A stretch of 64,000 bases of DNA from Vitis vinifera (taxonomy: Eukaryota; Streptophyta; Magnoliopsida; Vitales; Vitaceae). Below are positions 58,901-64,000 of the stretch, one piece after another; within the stretch, counting starts at the first letter, position 1, and each line of letters starts with the position of its first letter. The stretch lies in NCBI RefSeq assembly GCF_030704535.1, contig NC_081813.1:1892501-1956500 (forward strand), in the 5' to 3' direction. The notes beneath the pieces are model-generated. The model had not been told where the DNA came from, searched no databases, and saw nothing but the letters and a program-made list of their open reading frames with translations. The position numbers were made by a program, and so were the translations under genes.

Positions 58901-61900
58901 GATCTATCATATGATGATGATAGTTGAGATTTGTAGGAAAAAGGTTGACCAAAAAGATGATTATTGTGATGACTCAAAGCTGTCCTAATCCGAGATAGTA
59001 CCATTGTACTTTTACTTCTGAACTTTCTAATTTGCAGCCTACAGTTTTCCCTCCTGATTTTTTCCAACATTTCTTCCTTTAACATGTTTCAAACAATGCT
59101 GGATCTTTAAATATGTAAATATCAATACTGATCATGGGATCGGAAATTACAATTTCTTTTTTCCGTTCAGGATTACTGAGGCAACCTAAATGGGGCCACT
59201 TGAAAGATCTTCACAGAGCCATCAAGCTTTGTGAACCAGCATTAATTTCTGGAGATCCCACTGTGACATCACTTGGAAATTATGAAGAGGTTAGATTCAC
59301 TTCAATTTTTGAAGAATTATTTATTTCTTCCTCAATTTGGCTTCACAACTAAAGTACAAATACTTCCTTTTATAATTACCTTACAGGCTCATGTTTTCCA
59401 TTCAAAGTCTGGTGCTTGTGCTGCATTCCTTGCAAATTACAACCCGAGATCCTATGCAAAAGTGTCTTTTAGGAATATGCATTACAATCTGCCTCCTTGG
59501 TCCATCAGCATTCTTCCTGATTGCAAGAACACTGTCTATAACACTGCAAGGGTGAGTGAGAGATTCTCGGTTAATTTGAAAATCCTTCCTTCCATTTTAG
59601 CATATTTATCATAAGATTGTTCTTATCCAAATCATTACCACATTACATTGACAAGATTTTTTGAAAGCTTTTCTAGTTGATGGCGTTTTACCTCTAACTT
59701 CTCTATCTGACATCTATCTGTAACTCCATACAGTTAGGGGCTCAAAGTGCAACAATGAAGATGACTCCTGTTAGTGGAAGATTCGGATGGCAGTCATACA
59801 ATGAAGAAACGGCTTCTTATGATGACAGTTCTTTTGCAGCAGTTGGATTGTTAGAGCAGATAAATACAACCCGAGATGTCTCTGATTACTTGTGGTACTC
59901 CACAGAGTAAGTAACAAATAACCATGCATGGTCTTTCCTTGGAACATTTATGAAAAAATACATGTTTCCAGTAAAAATAGCTATACTTGTTTACATTCCG
60001 AAAATTTATGCATATCCTCTTTCCTTTCTCAGTGTCAAGATTGGTTACAATGAAGGATTTTTAAAGAGTGGAAGGTATCCTGTGCTTACGGTCTTATCAG
60101 CTGGCCATGCTTTGCATGTTTTCATTAACGGTCGACTGTCAGGTGGGCAGCATGTTTTTTTGGATATTGATGGAACTTTTGAGACAAATATATGAATATT
60201 AAGTTCTCAAAGTGATTAGAAGGATTCTAATTTCCTGTTTGAGAATTAATTTTTTAAGGAAAAAAATGGTGGAAAAACAGTGTTTGGCTATGTGACTTCA
60301 AAAAATGCTTCACCTTAAGTTTTAACTTCTCAATTAGTCTTCATTTCAATAAAGCAGATATATACTTCTTTCAGGAATAAATACTGAAATAATTTAGATA
60401 TCAGGCTTCGTTAATCTCCTGCTTCCTACCTTGTCTGATAATAGTGGTTCATAATTTAATCACTTTATCCTTTTATGTTTTCTCCCCTAAACATGTTTTC
60501 TCCCCTAAACATGTTTTCTCTCGAAAATTGGCAGGAACTGCCTATGGAAGTCTGGAGAACCCAAAACTAACCTTCAGTCAGGGTGTGAAGCTGAGAGCTG
60601 GTGTTAACACGATTGCACTACTCAGCATTGCTGTTGGTCTCCCGGTTGGTTTTCTCTCTCTCTTGGACATACATGTGTGCCTAGGTTGTCATATTCTATA
60701 ATCATTGTTTTTGATGGTCTGAGTCTGATGATACTATTCTTTATGGTGCATGTGATTTGAGTTCAGAATGTTGGTCCCCATTTTGAGACGTGGAATGCTG
60801 GTGTTCTTGGTCCGGTTTCATTGAATGGTCTCAATGAGGGAAGGAGAGACTTGTCTTGGCAGAAATGGTCTTACAAGGTTTGTCTTCAGGCATTTATACT
60901 TTTTTGTCTAATTGCCCTTATATGCTAAAGCATCATTTGATTGATCAGGTTGGTCTAAAAGGAGAAGCTCTGAGTCTTCATTCACTTAGTGGGAGTTCCT
61001 CTGTTGAGTGGGTAGAAGGGTCTTTGATGGCTCGGGGGCAACCTCTGACATGGTACAAAGTAAGTATTTTCTTTACTCAGCCAAGAGCATTTTGTTGCTT
61101 CTCTGAATTTCCGAAGGAAGAGCATTTGTAACACCACAAAAACATCCTTCTTCCCTGCTCCTGTTCATAACTAAAGTACTTGAGGTTGCTTCCTCACAAT
61201 ATGCCCATGTTTGACAAAACAAAAGTAGGAAGAAAAGACGATCTTAATTGATGAATTACAGCAGAACCATTTTTTTTCCTTATAATGTAACTTTGAGTAA
61301 AACCAGCACCTAAATGCTGCTTTGAGGTGCACTTGTTTACTAGGTCTACGAAGGCTTATAAGTTGACTTATTCTTGTCATGTTTCCAGACTACTTTCAAT
61401 GCCCCGGGTGGAAATACACCATTGGCTTTAGACATGGGCAGTATGGGTAAAGGTCAAATATGGATAAATGGACAGAACGTGGGACGATACTGGCCTGCAT
61501 ATAAAGCTACTGGTGGTTGTGGTGATTGTAACTATGCTGGAACATACAGTGAGAAGAAATGCTTAAGCAACTGTGGAGAACCTTCCCAAAGATGGTGAGA
61601 AAGAAAAAAGAAAAAACTATTTGCTTCAAACCATTTTTGGAAGATATGAATTTATTGACAAATTAAGTAATGGTTAATAATTTCAGGTATCATGTTCCTC
61701 ATTCATGGTTGAGCCCAACAGGGAATTTATTGGTTGTGTTTGAAGAATCGGGTGGAAATCCTGCTGGGATCTCTTTGGTTGAAAGAGAAATCGAAAGTGT
61801 ATGTGCTGATATATATGAATGGCAGCCAACTCTTATGAATTACGAGATGCAAGCCTCTGGTAAAGTCAATAAGCCCCTGAGACCTAAGGCCCATTTATGG

Positions 61901-62289
61901 TGTGCTCCTGGGCAGAAAATCTCATCAATCAAGTTCGCTAGTTTTGGAACACCAGAAGGAGTTTGTGGGAGTTACCGTGAAGGAAGCTGCCATGCCCACA
62001 AGTCATATGATGCATTTGAACGGGTAAGCCATCTCATTACATGACCTCTTTTAAAGACATTTTATTAGAGCTAAAGAACTAACTGAACTTTTAACCATTT
62101 TCATGCCTGGATTCTTTGGTGGTCTTTCCCATGCACCTGAAATCATATCGTGAGTTTTTTTTCTTTTTTTTCTTGCAGAGCTGCATTGGGATGAACTCTT
62201 GCTCTGTAACTGTGGCACCTGAAATATTTGGAGGAGATCCATGTCCAAGTGTCATGAAGAAACTCTCTGTGGAAGCCATTTGCAGCTGA
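55994..62289 (+). CDS. BGAL1: Beta-galactosidase, glycoside hydrolase family 35, BGAL1 type
   Basis: Nineteen exons (plus): 55994-56197, 56345-56440, 56542-56654, 56793-56859, 56968-57060, 57195-57338, 57864-57952, 58090-58195, 58287-58374, 59171-59289, 59387-59551, 59734-59906, 60033-60142, 60535-60644, 60767-60877, 60949-61059, 61389-61594, 61687-62023, 62179-62289. Phases close to 850 aa (Arabidopsis BGAL1 is near 847). A signal peptide (Val-rich core, likely cut near TAS|VS) precedes the GH35 barrel. [14 protein letters not shown] is the family signature, with acid/base Glu at about 195. WTEAWTGWF carries the nucleophile Glu at about 264. A galactose-binding-like region follows, then a cysteine-rich SUEL-type lectin domain at the C-terminus. 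The enzyme removes terminal beta-galactose from cell-wall polysaccharides in the apoplast. An alternative start at 56003 has a better context. A candidate AATAAA follows at 62319. Confidence 0.95.
58655..59136. repeat. 241-bp tandem duplication in BGAL1 intron 9
   Basis: Copy 1 (58655-58895) and copy 2 (58896-59136) both begin 'gatcagatctatcatatgat' and end 'caatactgatcatgg'. Only a few substitutions and 1-nt differences separate them, so the duplication is recent. The splice sites of intron 9 (58375-59170) lie outside it. Confidence 0.92.
60475..60520. repeat. 18-bp tandem repeat near the BGAL1 exon 14 acceptor
   Basis: The unit 'atgttttctcccctaaac' occurs twice in full and once in part, ending 14 bp before the acceptor of exon 14. 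The repeat multiplies the pyrimidine-rich tract of that 3' splice site. Confidence 0.88.
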
Positions 62290-64000
62290 TAGTAACCTGC
62301 AGTATCTGAAGAATGCGAAATAAAGAAGGGTTGAAGAAAATTTTTAACACTTAGGTACAGTATTTTGAGATCAAACAACTAGTATTATTTAAGCTTATTA
62401 TACATCCAAGATCGCCGCAACCATTTGTTTTGGCTTTGACCAGGGTGAAGTTGTACAAACACATACAACACACCATCTGGCTAGAAGCCAGTATAGATTG
62501 TGAAGATGATTGGGGGGATAAAAAAAATATGTATATAGATGATTAGCCTTTGTCTGTGCCCTACTTGTTATAGAAAATTGGAAGATGGGAGGGAGGGAGG
62601 GAGGGGTGTTATTAGAAGCACATTGAGATGATGATACTGATTTTGTCCATGTGCCAGTATTGTAATGGTAGAAGATGGAAAATTTTCGGTTTCCTGTGAT
62701 TTTCAATGTTTTGTATTGTCTGCAACTTCCTGAGGGAGCAATTGTTTCATTTGCTTTTCTTCAACTTCAATAATAATATCAAGTTATCAGTGTCTCAAGT
62801 GCTTTCATTTCTTGGAAAATCTTGTATTGTTTTGATTTTTCGTGTAGAATACTGGGTTGGATTTGAGCCATGGATATATGCAATAATGGGAGGATCCCCA
62901 CTTTGGAGAATGTGGCATTGTTGTTTGGTTGGTAGATGCTTTCATGGATAATACCTTTTAAGCCATGTTTGGAACGGTGGAATAGAGAATGAGAATGAGA
63001 AATTCTTTCTATTTCCATTTCAAATAGAGGTTTCTAGTTTGGGCCTCTTAACACTTGAAAGTGGTTTATGGTAGAGAGGAGTGGCAAGCCCATATTACCC
63101 ATATTTGCAAATATTTGAGATAAATTCCAAAAAAAAAAAAAAAAGGAATCAGATGACTTTGATAAACCAAGCCCTATGCCAAGTGAGAAACACTTGGGCT
63201 TAGCTTCAAATGAGCCTTTAGCATGGCATTTTGGTAAAAGCCTCATTGGTTTCCTTGGCATCAAAATATAAGATTTGGGTCTGGTTACTCTACCTAAGTG
63301 TATTTTTTTAGTATCTATCCAAAATATTCCATCAACCAAGTGGTACCATATATATATATATATTTTTTTTTTTTAGGTCTTATTATTTGTACCTTAATCT
63401 TATTCATTTGTACTTCATTTAACGACAGATCTTATTATACATATTTAACGGTCCAAATCTTTTCTTCGATAGGCACTACTACAATACCTTAGTATTTTTT
63501 ATAAGATTTTTCCGAGTGACATAATACCAATAAAATATTACTTTCAAATGTGATCAAACATCTCTTAATAAAAGATTGGTAGATATGGTTAAAATCAAAC
63601 ATCTCATTATATGAATAATAATCTAGACAGGTAGAATATGACCAAAAAGTCCACCCACTAAAAAATTAACTTATTGTTTACTACAAATTGACCAAATCTA
63701 CATCGTGGGTTAGTCATTACATCATACGGTCGCATTTGTGTTAAGATGCTTATGACTTCATCCCTCAAAACATCAACATCCCGTTGTGGAATTTTAGACT
63801 TTATTATGAACATACCATTTTGGATTCATCCCTGTGGTGGACCCTTCTCATTTTCATTCCATACCCTTTTGATTTTTTTTATTTTTTATTTTTATCATAC
63901 ATGAGGATTGGAGTGATCTGAACCGTTGGATTGAGAGGTAATGAGTTTGATACTTGATACAATGTTGTAGTCAACCTAGATTAATAAAAAAAAGTTAGGT
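62290..64000. other. 3' flank of BGAL1 and intergenic DNA
   Basis: The first several hundred bases are the BGAL1 3' UTR, with a possible AATAAA at 62319-62324 and a (GGGA)n stretch near 62588-62603. Beyond about 62850 I see AT-rich spacer, a poly-A run at 63130-63144 and a short (TA)n at 63350-63362. No gene is supported. Confidence 0.55.

Overview
The window is plant nuclear DNA from a eudicot, most likely grapevine (Vitis). It shows AT-rich spacers, many-exon genes with canonical plant splice sites, several introns over 2 kb loaded with 5'-truncated LINE retrotransposons, and proteins that match angiosperm families along their full length. It is not prokaryotic: there are no operons, ribosome-binding sites or CRISPR arrays, and I saw no tRNA or rRNA gene.

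Five protein-coding genes can be reconstructed exon by exon. (1) 2937-7426, minus: CYP90D1-type cytochrome P450 of brassinosteroid C-23 hydroxylation, 8 exons, 475 aa. (2) 11636-16613, minus: small single-pass membrane protein of unknown function, 3 exons, 181 aa. (3) 18833-31249, minus: DEAD-box RNA helicase of the RH20/p68 type, 10 exons, 506 aa, with a 7.26-kb second intron holding three LINE insertions. (4) 32181-about 42962, plus: chloroplast-type Mini-ribonuclease III (RNC3/RNC4 family), 7 exons, last exon uncertain. (5) 55994-62289, plus: GH35 beta-galactosidase of the BGAL1 type with a C-terminal lectin domain, 19 exons, 850 aa. Genes 3 and 4 are divergent, with 931 bp between their start codons.

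The remainder is repeats and spacers. 1-2936 and 7427-11635 flank the P450 and include a degenerate minisatellite-like array at 9.1-9.8 kb. The large intron of gene 2 holds a 1.2-kb foldback element. 16.7-17.7 kb carries a cluster of a near-palindromic GACGTCGTTT motif. 44.3-56.0 kb is an AT-rich gene desert with MITE-like inverted repeats. 62.3-64 kb is the 3' flank of the galactosidase.

The genes do not form one pathway. What links them is position: from memory, their Arabidopsis counterparts sit in two small clusters (CYP90D1, RNC4, BGAL1 on chromosome 3; RNC3, RH20 and a small unknown gene on chromosome 1). This window interleaves both sets, as expected for an unfractionated ancestral order. 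I found no clearly new biological system. The most unusual signals are ultra-short (about 28-nt) LINE tail insertions with target-site duplications, the clustered GACGTCGTTT motif, and a GC-AG intron in the P450 gene.
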